Part shown: in pieces, positions 32,803 through 40,662 of the stretch | Layout of the letters: each line of letters starts with the position of its first letter | Position numbering within the stretch: the stretch's first letter is position 1 | Assembly: GCA_020723485.1 (NCBI GenBank) | Contig: DYIU01000005.1 | Coordinates: 62,001 to 126,000, forward strand | DNA length: 64,000 nt | Direction: 5' to 3' | From: Acidimicrobium ferrooxidans | Lineage (GTDB): Bacteria > Actinomycetota > Geothermincolia > Fen-727 > Anoxymicrobiaceae | Notes under the pieces: generated by a model | The model's database searches: none | Seen by the model: the letters and a program-made list of their open reading frames with translations, nothing else | Told to the model about the DNA's origin: nothing | Made by a program: the position numbers and the translations under genes

Positions 32803-33585
32803 TCAGCGGCCCTTGAACTGGGGCTTCCGCTTCTCGACGAAAGACCTCACTCCCTCTATGCAGTCCTCGGTGCCCATGGTTATTGCGCAGGCGGCCGCCT
32901 CGTACGCGCCGCCCACCGGTATCGAGCAATCGGCCGCGGCGTTAACCATCTCCTTTGCCAGAGCCATGGCCACCGGCGCCTTACCCGCCAGCATGGAGGC
33001 TATCTTCTTCGCTTTCTCCATGAGCTGGTCTCCCGGTACGACCTGGGAGACCAGTCCCATCATGTGCGCTTCCTGGGGCTCGATTATGCGTCCCGTCAGC
33101 ACCAGGTCCTTGGCTCGGCCCAGCCCCACTATTTTCACCAGGCGCTGAGTCCCAGCCCAGCCCGGCATCACGCCGTAGTTTATCTCCAGCTGTCCGAACC
33201 GCGCCTCCTCGGAGCATATCCTCATGTCACAGGCGAGCGCCACCTCGCAGCCCCCGCCGAAGGCGAACCCGTTCACGGCGGCGATGACGGGCTTCTCCAT
33301 CTCTTCCATGTCACGCAGTATGCGCTGGCCCGCCATGAGGCCGAACTTGGCGGTGACGGGGTCGAGAGCCTCGAACTGGGTGATGTCGGCGCCGCCGATG
33401 AAGGACCCTCCCGTACCCGTGACTATCACCGCACGCACCTCTTCATCGGCGCGCAGCAGAGCGAGCTTTTCACCCATCTCGACGATGTTCTCGAAGAGCA
33501 CGAGGTTCAACGGCGGCCTGTCGAGCGTGAGTGTGGCCACCGCGCCGTCCTTCTCGAGGGTCCAGACGCTTTCCATGTGATTCAC
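32803..33585 (-). CDS. Enoyl-CoA hydratase/isomerase (crotonase) 2
   Basis: Crotonase-family protein of 260 aa. Oxyanion-hole motifs FIGGADITQF and GFAFGGGCEVALACD are present, and the first acid is kept as Glu in FGQLEINYG. The second catalytic position, Glu in canonical hydratases (AKEMV-type), is Asp here (RAKDLVLTG). It might therefore be a hydratase with altered activity or another crotonase-fold enzyme such as an isomerase or hydrolase. The gene lies between FAD-B of module 2 and the divergent mutase, so its substrate is probably the product or precursor of that mutase. Confidence 0.85.
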   Translation of the reverse strand: MNHMESVWTLEKDGAVATLTLDRPPLNLVLFENIVEMGEKLALLRADEEVRAVIVTGTGGSFIGGADITQFEALDPVTAKFGLMAGQRILRDMEEMEKPVIAAVNGFAFGGGCEVALACDMRICSEEARFGQLEINYGVMPGWAGTQRLVKIVGLGRAKDLVLTGRIIEPQEAHMMGLVSQVVPGDQLMEKAKKIASMLAGKAPVAMALAKEMVNAAADCSIPVGGAYEAAACAITMGTEDCIEGVRSFVEKRKPQFKGR

Positions 33586-33612
33586 CCCTTGTCGTGGTCG
33601 TGAATACTGGGG

Positions 33613-35148
33613 TCAGACTCCGGCCTGGTCGGCGGTCATGCCGAGGCGTCCGGGATTCATTATGTTGTACGGGTCGAGCTCTCGCTTGATCCCCTTCAGT
33701 AATTCGAAATACGTCCCGAGCATGGGGCTCTGCACCCACCCGAAACCGGACCTCTCGCCGCCGTACGGCCTGTCGAACTGCCCACCGCTCTCGCAGATGA
33801 ACGGTATCGCGTCGCGGGCCATGGCCAGGCCGCGCTTTACTCCCTCGGGCTCTCCCTGGTTGGGGTAGGCGTCCATCTCGAGCATCCCGCTGCGCCCGAA
33901 CTCGAGCGCCTGAAGGTAGAACGTCGCAAGCTCGTACGGATACGGCCTGTCGCTCTTCTCAGGATCGGTATCGGCGAAATGTTTGCGGGTCAGCTTTTCG
34001 AACTGGCGGGTCATGTCAGGCGCCTGCTCCATCGGGATATTGAACCAGAACAGCTCGAAACAACCCGTCATGCGCTCGACCCTGGGTGTGACCTGGATTA
34101 TCTTGAAGACCCGCTCCCACGGGACGAGGCTCTTCATGAGCTCCAGCATCGCTTCCGGAGCGAGCTCGGTGCCGGTGCGCTCTATGACCCCCATGCACTG
34201 CGCACGGCGCAGCTCCATCTCTTCCTCGGTCTCGCCGCCGATGTACATTATCGCGTTGTGCCTCGGCAACTGCGGCCGGATTATCTCCGCTCCCTCGTGG
34301 TTCATGGTTATGCCCATCCCCAGGTACGTGTCCTGGAACAGGATGGTCTCTATGCTGCAGTCCTCGCGCGCCATCTGCTGGAGGAAGTTCGCGACACCCT
34401 CCAGGTCGTCCTCGTCGAACTTGGCGGGTATGAGGTCCTCGTGCTCGGGGAGCGGGTATAGCTGGGCCACCATCTCCGTGCAGATCCCCATCGTGCCCAT
34501 CGAGGCGTGGAATATGCCGCTTATGTCGGGGCCGGGGCCCTCGACGCAGATGCTTCCGTAGTTGTCCTGTGACATGCAGCCCGTCCTGATGACCTCGCCA
34601 TCCGGCAGGACGAGGACCATCCCCAGTATGGAGTCGGTCCCCACGCCGTACTTGTTCGAGACCTGGAAGACACCCTTGTCCAGGTAGTTGCTGAGCATCG
34701 AGACGGAAGCGGGCGCGCTGGGCACCACGTTGCGCAGGCCAACCTTCTCCGCATCGACGTACACCTTGCCGAAGGTGGCGCCCGGCTGGATGCGCACCGA
34801 CATGTTCTCGACGTCCAGGTCGAGGATGGCGTCCATCCGCCTCATGTCGCAGATGATGCCCCCGCGCTGCGGGATGCAACCGCCCCCAGTGTTCCCGCCG
34901 GTGGACCAGGCCACCACGGGCGCCCCGTACTTCCAGGCGACCTTCAGTATCTTCGAGACCTGCTCCGTGGACTCGGGGAGCACCACCAGGTTGGGGTTGT
35001 GCGCGGTCTCGAGACTCTGGTCGCGCGAGTAGCCGATGAGGATCATGGGGTCGTTCTCCACCCATTCCTCGCCGACGACCTTCTTCAGCTCTTCGTAGAC
35101 CTCCTCGTACAGCTCTTTTGCCGTGAGGTCGACCTCTCTTACTGCCAT
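33613..35148 (-). CDS. FAD-linked oxidase, GlcD-like (module 2, FAD-B)
   Basis: PCMH-type FAD protein of 511 aa, paralogous to 24607-26142 along its whole length. The FAD loop is better preserved here (STGGNTGGGCIPQRGG), followed by DMRRMDAILDLD. The C-terminus ends LDPYNIMNPGRLG. Both paralogues share FDRPYGG and KYGVG motifs near the cap domain. ATG 35148 is 11 bases after the HdrD-like gene; the longer open frame is overlap with that gene. Its TGA stop lies inside a GGGGTCAGAC sequence, a fragment of the repeat family. It likely oxidises a substrate of the acyl-CoA or hydroxy-acid type and reduces the HdrD-like partner. Confidence 0.82.
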   Translation of the reverse strand: MAVREVDLTAKELYEEVYEELKKVVGEEWVENDPMILIGYSRDQSLETAHNPNLVVLPESTEQVSKILKVAWKYGAPVVAWSTGGNTGGGCIPQRGGIICDMRRMDAILDLDVENMSVRIQPGATFGKVYVDAEKVGLRNVVPSAPASVSMLSNYLDKGVFQVSNKYGVGTDSILGMVLVLPDGEVIRTGCMSQDNYGSICVEGPGPDISGIFHASMGTMGICTEMVAQLYPLPEHEDLIPAKFDEDDLEGVANFLQQMAREDCSIETILFQDTYLGMGITMNHEGAEIIRPQLPRHNAIMYIGGETEEEMELRRAQCMGVIERTGTELAPEAMLELMKSLVPWERVFKIIQVTPRVERMTGCFELFWFNIPMEQAPDMTRQFEKLTRKHFADTDPEKSDRPYPYELATFYLQALEFGRSGMLEMDAYPNQGEPEGVKRGLAMARDAIPFICESGGQFDRPYGGERSGFGWVQSPMLGTYFELLKGIKRELDPYNIMNPGRLGMTADQAGV

Positions 35149-35159
35149 CTGACGCCCCC

Positions 35160-36362
35160 TTATCCCATCGACTCGCGCACGAGCTCGAGTATGTCCAGAA
35201 GCTTCAACTTGGATCCCTTGACCTCGCCCAGGTTCTGCTCGCAGAACGGGCAGGCGGTAACGAGCGTATCGGCCCCGGTGCTGGCGGCCTCCCTCAATCG
35301 CTCGGACGCCACCCACGCGGCGAACTCGGGGTAGGCGGTGCGTACACCCGCTCCGGCCCCACAGCAGAACGAGTTGGCGCGGTTCCGGGGCATCTCAACG
35401 AGCTCGACCCCCGGTATCGCCTCGAGGATGCTGCGCGGGGCGTCGTAGACGCCGGTGAAACGCCCTAGGTGGCACGGGTCGTGGTAAGTGACCTTGCGGT
35501 CGACGCGGTTCTTGAGTTTTATATCACCGGATGCTATCAGCTCGTCGACGAGCTCCAGTGAGTGCATCACCTCCGCCTCGAGACCGCCCAGCTCCTCGTA
35601 CTCCTCGCGGAGCACCGAGTTGCAGCCGGAGCAGGAGGTGATGATGCGCTCGACGCCGAGCGAGTTGAGCAGCTCCATGTTCTTCCCGGCCATCTTCTCA
35701 TAGGCGTCGTAGTTACCCATGCGCAGCAGCGTGCTGCCGCAGCACAGCTCGTCCTTGCCCAGCACGCCGAAAGGCACCCCTGCCGCCTGCAGGATCTCCG
35801 CGGTCATGCGGGCGATGTTCTGGAGCTTCGGGTCGTACGCGGCCGTACACCCTACGAAGAACAGCGTGTCGACCTTCTCCTTGCGGGGGTCTGCGAGCTT
35901 CATCTTGCGCATCCAGGCGTCGCGGCGGGCGCGCGGCTGCTGCCAGGGGTTCTCGTAGTTCTCCATGGACTTTATGAGCGTCTCGTGCTCGGGAAGCGGC
36001 GCGAGCTCGTCTCGGAAGACCCTCTCGCGCAGCGCGACGATGGTCTTCAGGGGGTTCTTGTTGCCCTGGTCCGAGCAGATGACCTGGCAGGCCCCGCACT
36101 CGGTGCAGGTGAAGAGAATGTGCAGCAGGCGGTCGTTGTAGTCGAGCTTGCCCTCCAGGATGCCGCGCGCTATCTCCTGCCTTCCGGACGCGTAGTACGC
36201 CTCATACCTGAAGCGGGCACCCGAGGGGCAGAGGGCCATGAACTCTGTGTCTGTGATCTCGTTGTGGTCCATCCATTTACAGAGCATGCACTTTCCGCAG
36301 CGGTAGGCGTCCTTCTGGACCTGGAGCAGCGGATCGTATTCGTTCTTCGTGAGTTCTGACAC
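35160..36362 (-). CDS. HdrD/GlcF-like iron-sulfur protein (module 2)
   Basis: Iron-sulfur protein of 400 aa, paralogous to 26144-27364. It has the same split first cluster (CGKCMLCK, then LCPSG about 20 residues later), second cluster CTECGACQVICSD, and two CCG domains (GCTAAYD, LCCGST, CSGCNSVL; HDPCHLGRFTG, FCCGAGAG, CPFCEQNL). The conserved long gap in the first cluster distinguishes this pair from the HdrCB-like protein at 14980. It starts 2 bases after the FAD-A gene and ends 11 bases before FAD-B. Confidence 0.87.
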   Translation of the reverse strand: MSELTKNEYDPLLQVQKDAYRCGKCMLCKWMDHNEITDTEFMALCPSGARFRYEAYYASGRQEIARGILEGKLDYNDRLLHILFTCTECGACQVICSDQGNKNPLKTIVALRERVFRDELAPLPEHETLIKSMENYENPWQQPRARRDAWMRKMKLADPRKEKVDTLFFVGCTAAYDPKLQNIARMTAEILQAAGVPFGVLGKDELCCGSTLLRMGNYDAYEKMAGKNMELLNSLGVERIITSCSGCNSVLREEYEELGGLEAEVMHSLELVDELIASGDIKLKNRVDRKVTYHDPCHLGRFTGVYDAPRSILEAIPGVELVEMPRNRANSFCCGAGAGVRTAYPEFAAWVASERLREAASTGADTLVTACPFCEQNLGEVKGSKLKLLDILELVRESMG

Positions 36363-36364
36363 CT

Positions 36365-37696
36365 TTACACCTCCACTATCTGTCCGGGGTTGAGCACGTC
36401 ATCGGGGTCCATGAACCTCTTGATGTCCTTGAGCAGGCGCATGTAGGCCGGCTGTTTGCCGAACACGTGCGCCGCCAGCGCGCCGGTGGGATTGGGGAAG
36501 AATGCCCCCGCGTCCGCCAGCTCGAAAAGGAGCTTCTCCAATGCTGCGCCGGCGCCGTTGCCCGACTCAGCCACGTCGAACTGGAGGTAGACCGTCGCCC
36601 CGTGCTTGACCGGCACCAGCATCTGCGAGAGCCCGCCCTGGACCTTGAGCGCCGACTCCACCATCCCGGAAAGCTCTTCCACCCTGCTGAAGTTCGTGTA
36701 GAAACCCAGGGAGAGCTCCGGCGCGTACCACGGGCGGCCAAGGGCCTCCGCCGCCGCGGACTCCACCGCCGGCATGGACTTGGGCTTGAGCTTCAGCTCC
36801 GACGCCAGCTCGCCAAGCCTCTTCTCGTGGTATGCGACCAGGTCCGGGGAGCCGTCCAGCCCCAGCACCAGGTTCCACGCCTCAAGCCCGGGGTCGCCTC
36901 CCAGCACCTCTTTCGCCTTGGCCTTGTTGAGGATGACCACCTCGGTCCCCATCTCGGCGCGCGCCGCCCTCTGCGCGAGGTCGCACGCCTGTTTCCGGGA
37001 GGAGAATCCCCTCGCAACGACCTTTCGAGCCTCGGCCTCCGGGTACAGGTAGACGTATCCGCTAAGGGGCAACCCGAACGAGTTCCGCGAGCCCGTGAAT
37101 ATCCTCGAGATGTTAGGCCCTCCGTCCTCCCGCCAGTGAGCGACTGAGTTGGGCAGGGCATCCGAGCCGCTCCTGTACTCCCGGCCGTCGGCGAGGAGCA
37201 CGTGGAACGTGGCGAGCTGCCTGTTGGAGAAGCGGCTCGCCGGAAGGACCACTTCGCGCTCTAGAACGCTTTCGAGCACGTACGGGGAACGCGCGGCCGC
37301 GGGAAGCGCGGCCCTGACGCCCTGTGCCTCCAGGGCCGGCAGCACCTGCTCCCACGTCACCCCGGGCTCGACCTCGAGGAACAGGCGCTTCGGGTCGAGC
37401 GACAGCACGTCGGCCATCTTTCTGTAATCGATGATGAATCCTTTGCGACGGGGGTTTACGCCCCAGGGCTGAGGCGTGTATACGGCGAGCTTGTAGTTGC
37501 GCGCGACCTCCAGCGCGTGCTCGATGTCCGACTGGCTCCTGGGCATTATCACCGCGATGACGCCGCCCTGGTCGGCCCCGGGCTGGAGGTACCCGGATAT
37601 CTCGTCCTCGTCCGCTGTGAAACGCTGCGGGTCGACCATCAGCTCCCGCAGTCGCGCACGGGCCAGTTTGATGTTGTTAGAGCTCCTTCTGGCCAT
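36365..37696 (-). CDS. FAD-linked oxidase-like protein with altered FAD loop (module 2, FAD-A)
   Basis: PCMH/GlcE-like protein of 443 aa, paralogous to 27361-28662. It carries VIMPRSQSDIEHAL, DYRKMADVLSLD, LEVEPGVTWEQVLPALEAQG and a closing MDPDDVLNPGQIV. As in module 1, the glycine-rich pyrophosphate loop is replaced, here by YTPQPWGVNPRRKG, so the change is a conserved feature of this subfamily rather than an accident. WREDGGPNIS is shared by both. It follows meaB after 53 bases and precedes the HdrD-like gene by 2 bases. Confidence 0.78.
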   Translation of the reverse strand: MARRSSNNIKLARARLRELMVDPQRFTADEDEISGYLQPGADQGGVIAVIMPRSQSDIEHALEVARNYKLAVYTPQPWGVNPRRKGFIIDYRKMADVLSLDPKRLFLEVEPGVTWEQVLPALEAQGVRAALPAAARSPYVLESVLEREVVLPASRFSNRQLATFHVLLADGREYRSGSDALPNSVAHWREDGGPNISRIFTGSRNSFGLPLSGYVYLYPEAEARKVVARGFSSRKQACDLAQRAARAEMGTEVVILNKAKAKEVLGGDPGLEAWNLVLGLDGSPDLVAYHEKRLGELASELKLKPKSMPAVESAAAEALGRPWYAPELSLGFYTNFSRVEELSGMVESALKVQGGLSQMLVPVKHGATVYLQFDVAESGNGAGAALEKLLFELADAGAFFPNPTGALAAHVFGKQPAYMRLLKDIKRFMDPDDVLNPGQIVEV

Positions 37697-37749
37697 CCAT
37701 CCTCCTCTCCGCCTGCCGGTCAGATGCGCAGTGCGCCCTGTCCGGGTCT

Positions 37750-38715
37750 CTAGTTACCAGCGCGTTTGAGCAGGTACTTCACCACCTCCTCCGCGGCGCT
37801 GTGAGGATCGATCTGACGCTCGGCCATGCGCCTCACAAGCTCCTTGCCCTCGCCCTCCTCCAGCGCCCTGCCCGCCTCGCGGGAGACCATGAGGTCGAGT
37901 ATGCCCAGCAGCTCAGCCTTCATGCGCTGCTCGGTCTTCTCGGCCATCATGCCGCTCTCCAGCAGGTGAGCGGAATGGCGCTCTATCGCGCGTTCCAGTT
38001 CGTCCACACCTTCACCCTCGAGGGCCACAGTCGCCACGACCGGCGGCTTCCAGTCCCCGGGTCCCCCCGGCCTCGTCTCGAGCATCATCTCCAGGTCCGC
38101 GAGCGTGCGCTGGGCTCCCTCACGGTCGGCCTTGTTGACCACGAAGACGTCGCCGATCTCGAGTATCCCGGCCTTTATCGCCTGTATCTCATCACCGGCG
38201 CCCGGCATCGTGACCACGCAGCAGGTGTGCGCGTACTTGACGATCTCTATCTCGACCTGCCCCGCTCCGACGGTCTCGACGATTACGAGGTCCTTGCCGA
38301 ACGCGTCCAGGATGTTGATGACGTCGTTGGTGGCCACCGAAAGTCCACCCAGCGCGCCGCGGCTGCCCATGCTGCGGATGAACACCTCGGGGTCGCCTGC
38401 CAGTTCCTGCATACGCACCCTGTCGCCGAGCAGCGCGCCGCCCGTGAACGGGCTGGTGGGGTCGACACATATCACTCCCACCGTCTTTCCGGCGGCGCGG
38501 TACCCCTGGGCCAGCCTGCACGCGAGGGTGCTCTTGCCCGAGCCCGGTGAGCCCGTAAGCCCGACGATGTGGGCGCGCCCGGTCCTGCTGTGGAGCATCC
38601 TCAGGACCTCGCGGGCGTCCCGGTCGCCGTTCTCCACCATGGTTATAAGGCGGGCGGCGGCCCGCCGGTCCCCTTTGAGCACTCTTTCGTAAAGGTCTTT
38701 GGGGGCGTCTCTCAA
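37750..38715 (-). CDS. meaB: MeaB/ArgK-family GTPase, mutase chaperone
   Basis: G3E-type GTPase of 321 aa that gates cofactor loading and protects adenosylcobalamin-dependent acyl-CoA mutases. The P-loop GLTGSPGSGKSTL is near residue 53. The family stretch VICVDPTSPFTGGALLGDRVRM, the ETVGAGQVEIEI switch region and the VVNKADREG base-recognition motif follow. It lies 25 bases after the B12-subunit gene of set 2 and shares an operon with the divergent mutase, so it is probably its dedicated chaperone. Set 1 has no MeaB gene beside it. Confidence 0.92.
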   Translation of the reverse strand: MRDAPKDLYERVLKGDRRAAARLITMVENGDRDAREVLRMLHSRTGRAHIVGLTGSPGSGKSTLACRLAQGYRAAGKTVGVICVDPTSPFTGGALLGDRVRMQELAGDPEVFIRSMGSRGALGGLSVATNDVINILDAFGKDLVIVETVGAGQVEIEIVKYAHTCCVVTMPGAGDEIQAIKAGILEIGDVFVVNKADREGAQRTLADLEMMLETRPGGPGDWKPPVVATVALEGEGVDELERAIERHSAHLLESGMMAEKTEQRMKAELLGILDLMVSREAGRALEEGEGKELVRRMAERQIDPHSAAEEVVKYLLKRAGN

Positions 38716-38740
38716 CTGCCGGCCTCCACTCTCGTTGCCC

Positions 38741-39136
38741 TCATTTCAGCCTCTCGGCCAGGAAGTCAACTATGTCCGATGTGTTGGTGCCCGGCCCGAA
38801 TATGCGCGCCACCCCGTGCTCGCGCACGAGCACCTCCGCGTCGTCGGGCGGTATGACACCCCCGGCGATGACCAGCATGTCTTCCGCTCCCCGCTCGACG
38901 AGGAGCTCTGTTATGCGCGGGATGAGCGCCATGTGTGCGCCCGAGAGAAGGGATATCCCCAGGACGTCCACGTCCTCCTGTATGGCGGCTTCCACCAGGT
39001 TCTCGGAGGTCTGCTTCAGGCCCGAGTAGATGACCTCCATGCCGGCGTCCCGCAGCGCCTGCCCGACAATCAGTACCCCGCGGTCGTGGCCGTCAAGCCC
39101 GGGCTTGCAGAGAAAGACCCTTATCTTCCTGTCCAT
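38741..39136 (-). CDS. Acyl-CoA mutase small subunit, B12-binding domain (set 2)
   Basis: Stand-alone cobalamin-binding subunit of 131 aa, the same length as the set 1 protein at 8603-8998. The base-off motif [16 protein letters not shown] and IAGGVIPPDD are intact. It should pair with the divergent large subunit encoded 6 kb downstream in the same operon. The upstream neighbour is TetR 2 (57-base gap) and the downstream neighbour is meaB. Confidence 0.9.
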   Translation of the reverse strand: MDRKIRVFLCKPGLDGHDRGVLIVGQALRDAGMEVIYSGLKQTSENLVEAAIQEDVDVLGISLLSGAHMALIPRITELLVERGAEDMLVIAGGVIPPDDAEVLVREHGVARIFGPGTNTSDIVDFLAERLK

Positions 39137-39193
39137 CCGACCTCCACCGAATCACCATTGCCGCCGCGGCGACCGCGCGGCGCCAGTCCGCTA

Positions 39194-39829
39194 TCAGTCT
39201 CTGGCCCCGCTCGAGCCGCCTGTTCCGTACGCCCTCGCGCACGCCGAGCGGGCCCGGCGGCGCGTGGAATTGCAGCATATGCCGAGGGTGATCAGCTCGA
39301 ATAAGCTCGCCGACACATCCTCGATGGAATGATTGCTGTTCAAGAGAAACTCGGGGGCCATGGTCGTGCGCAGCGCGCCCGTCAGTGCCCCGATTATTAT
39401 GTCGGTGCTCAGCCCCGCGTCGAATACGCCCTGGCTCTTCCCCTCATCGATGACCTGCTGCATCTCCTGCAGGATGCCCGTCTCCACTTTCTCCACGCGC
39501 TCCCAGAGCTCCGGCAGGTCGCGCTGGAGGTCAATGAGGGCCTTCGAGCTCAGCTGTGGCTCGGCGTAGAAGTGCGACAGCCGCATCAGCTTCTCCAGGG
39601 GGTCGTCGCTGCCCTGGATTATCCGGCGCATGTTTTCCTCGAAAAGGCCCAGCGCCTCCTCGACGATCAGGCGGGCTATCTCGTCCTTTGAGGTGAACGT
39701 CTCGTATACCGTGCGCTTACTGACGCCGGCGCGGTGAGCGATGGCGTCAACGGTGGTCCCGCGCATGCCCCGGGTCCCGAACAGGCTCCGGGCGGAGCCC
39801 AGAATCTTTTCTCTCGTGGTGTCTGCCAC
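39194..39829 (-). CDS. TetR-family transcriptional regulator 2
   Basis: TetR regulator of 211 aa. The DNA-binding domain has ILGSARSLFGTRGMRGTTVDAIAHRAGVSKRTVYETF. The C-terminus is Arg/Ala-rich after TLGICCNS. It starts with GTG. It heads the set 2 operon (B12 subunit, meaB, FAD-HdrD-FAD, enoyl-CoA hydratase, mutase, SDR) and is probably its repressor. A candidate operator with GAAAAC/GTTTTC arms lies just upstream. Confidence 0.86.
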   Translation of the reverse strand: MADTTREKILGSARSLFGTRGMRGTTVDAIAHRAGVSKRTVYETFTSKDEIARLIVEEALGLFEENMRRIIQGSDDPLEKLMRLSHFYAEPQLSSKALIDLQRDLPELWERVEKVETGILQEMQQVIDEGKSQGVFDAGLSTDIIIGALTGALRTTMAPEFLLNSNHSIEDVSASLFELITLGICCNSTRRRARSACARAYGTGGSSGARD

Positions 39830-39850
39830 AGGTACCGCCCTGAAAACTGT

Positions 39851-39869
39851 GAAAACCTCAAGAGTTTTC
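39851..39869 (-). promoter_or_regulatory. Candidate operator upstream of TetR gene 2
   Basis: Inverted repeat with arms GAAAAC and GTTTTC around 7 bases, 21 bases before the GTG start and just downstream of the predicted promoter. A further GAAAAC half-site lies at 39843-39848. It differs from the TetR 1 operator. Confidence 0.4.
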
Positions 39870-39879
39870 TCGGTTTCGA

Positions 39880-39909
39880 ATACTAACAGTGGAAGGCGCC
39901 GGGGGTCAA
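39880..39909 (-). promoter_or_regulatory. Promoter of the TetR 2 / mutase set 2 operon
   Basis: Minus-strand TTGACC (39904-39909), 18-base spacer and TAGTAT (39880-39885). Predicted to drive the operon from 39829 downward. Confidence 0.5.
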
Positions 39910-39933
39910 TAGCGTCCAGCGGGGGTCGGAGTG

Positions 39934-39959
39934 TTGAGCGGCCGTGCCTGTGCTACAAT
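39934..39959 (+). promoter_or_regulatory. Extended -10 promoter upstream of 39985
   Basis: TGCTACAAT (an extended -10, with TACAAT at 39954-39959) lies 25 bases before the ATG at 39985. A TTGAGC at 39934 is spaced only 14 bases, so the extended -10 is the stronger element. Confidence 0.45.
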
Positions 39960-39984
39960 ACTCTGGTTTCAGGGGGTTTAGAGC

Positions 39985-40662
39985 ATGGCCAACAAGAGAA
40001 TCGAGCTCGAGCAGTACAAACATTACGTGGACCTGCTCGCCGAAGAGCCCAACCGCAAGACCTGGCGCAAGGGCGTTCAGATCGTGATGATAGCGGCCAT
40101 GCTGCTTGCGCTGGCGATGTTCGTCCTCGGCTTGATGTCCGGGAACATCGCCTCTAATCCTCGCAACGTGCTCGAGAAACCACCCGCCGGGACACCCGCC
40201 GCTCCTGAGAACCAGATCGACCAGCAGAACATCCCCATACAGCAGGACATCCCCATACAGCAGGACATCCCGATACAGGACTCCGGACAGCAGCTCCCGG
40301 AGGGTCTGACCATCCCCAACCAGAGCAGGGCCACCGACGCGCCCGGCCTCCCCCGTGGGACGGGGGACGGGTCGCTTCTCGCGCAGGCGACCTCGACCGT
40401 GCCGGCCGAGCCGACCCCGGCACCGCCGACGGGCACCGATGTCGGGACCCAGCCTGCTTCGAGCGCGCCCGGTGACGCGGATACCGCCAGCAAGAAGGCG
40501 GGGCCCGGCGAGGTGACCACGGGGGTGGGTAACCTCTCCAACCTGACCAACGGGGCGGGCGGAAGGGGATTCCAGGTCTACCTCCTGGTCCTCTTCGTGG
40601 GGCTGTGCGTCTTCCTCTACTTTCCGATCAGGAAGGTCCGTCTCGAGGGGAAATCCAAGTGA
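39985..40662 (+). CDS. Bitopic membrane protein with Pro/Gln-rich repeat linker
   Basis: Unrecognised protein of 225 aa. A basic N-terminal segment precedes a transmembrane helix at about residues 32-52. A 140-residue low-complexity outer region rich in P, T, A, Q and G follows, with a second hydrophobic helix at about 196-214 and a basic tail (RKVRLEGKSK). An 18-base tandem repeat (40231-40278) encodes IPIQQD units. The start has a GGGGG stretch 8 bases upstream and an extended -10 promoter. Its stop overlaps the next membrane-protein start (GTGA), so the two are coupled. No function is assignable. Confidence 0.7.
   Translation: MANKRIELEQYKHYVDLLAEEPNRKTWRKGVQIVMIAAMLLALAMFVLGLMSGNIASNPRNVLEKPPAGTPAAPENQIDQQNIPIQQDIPIQQDIPIQDSGQQLPEGLTIPNQSRATDAPGLPRGTGDGSLLAQATSTVPAEPTPAPPTGTDVGTQPASSAPGDADTASKKAGPGEVTTGVGNLSNLTNGAGGRGFQVYLLVLFVGLCVFLYFPIRKVRLEGKSK
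40231..40278 (+). repeat. 18-base tandem repeat inside a coding region
   Basis: Unit ATCCCCATACAGCAGGAC is present twice exactly and a third time partly with one change (ATCCCGATACAG). In frame it encodes IPIQQD. Likely length-variable by slippage. Confidence 0.85.

Noticed and set aside
40231-40278. Possible CRISPR-like or regulatory tandem repeat
   Set aside because: The units are contiguous, 18 bases, in frame and encode IPIQQD in a low-complexity protein region; no spacers.
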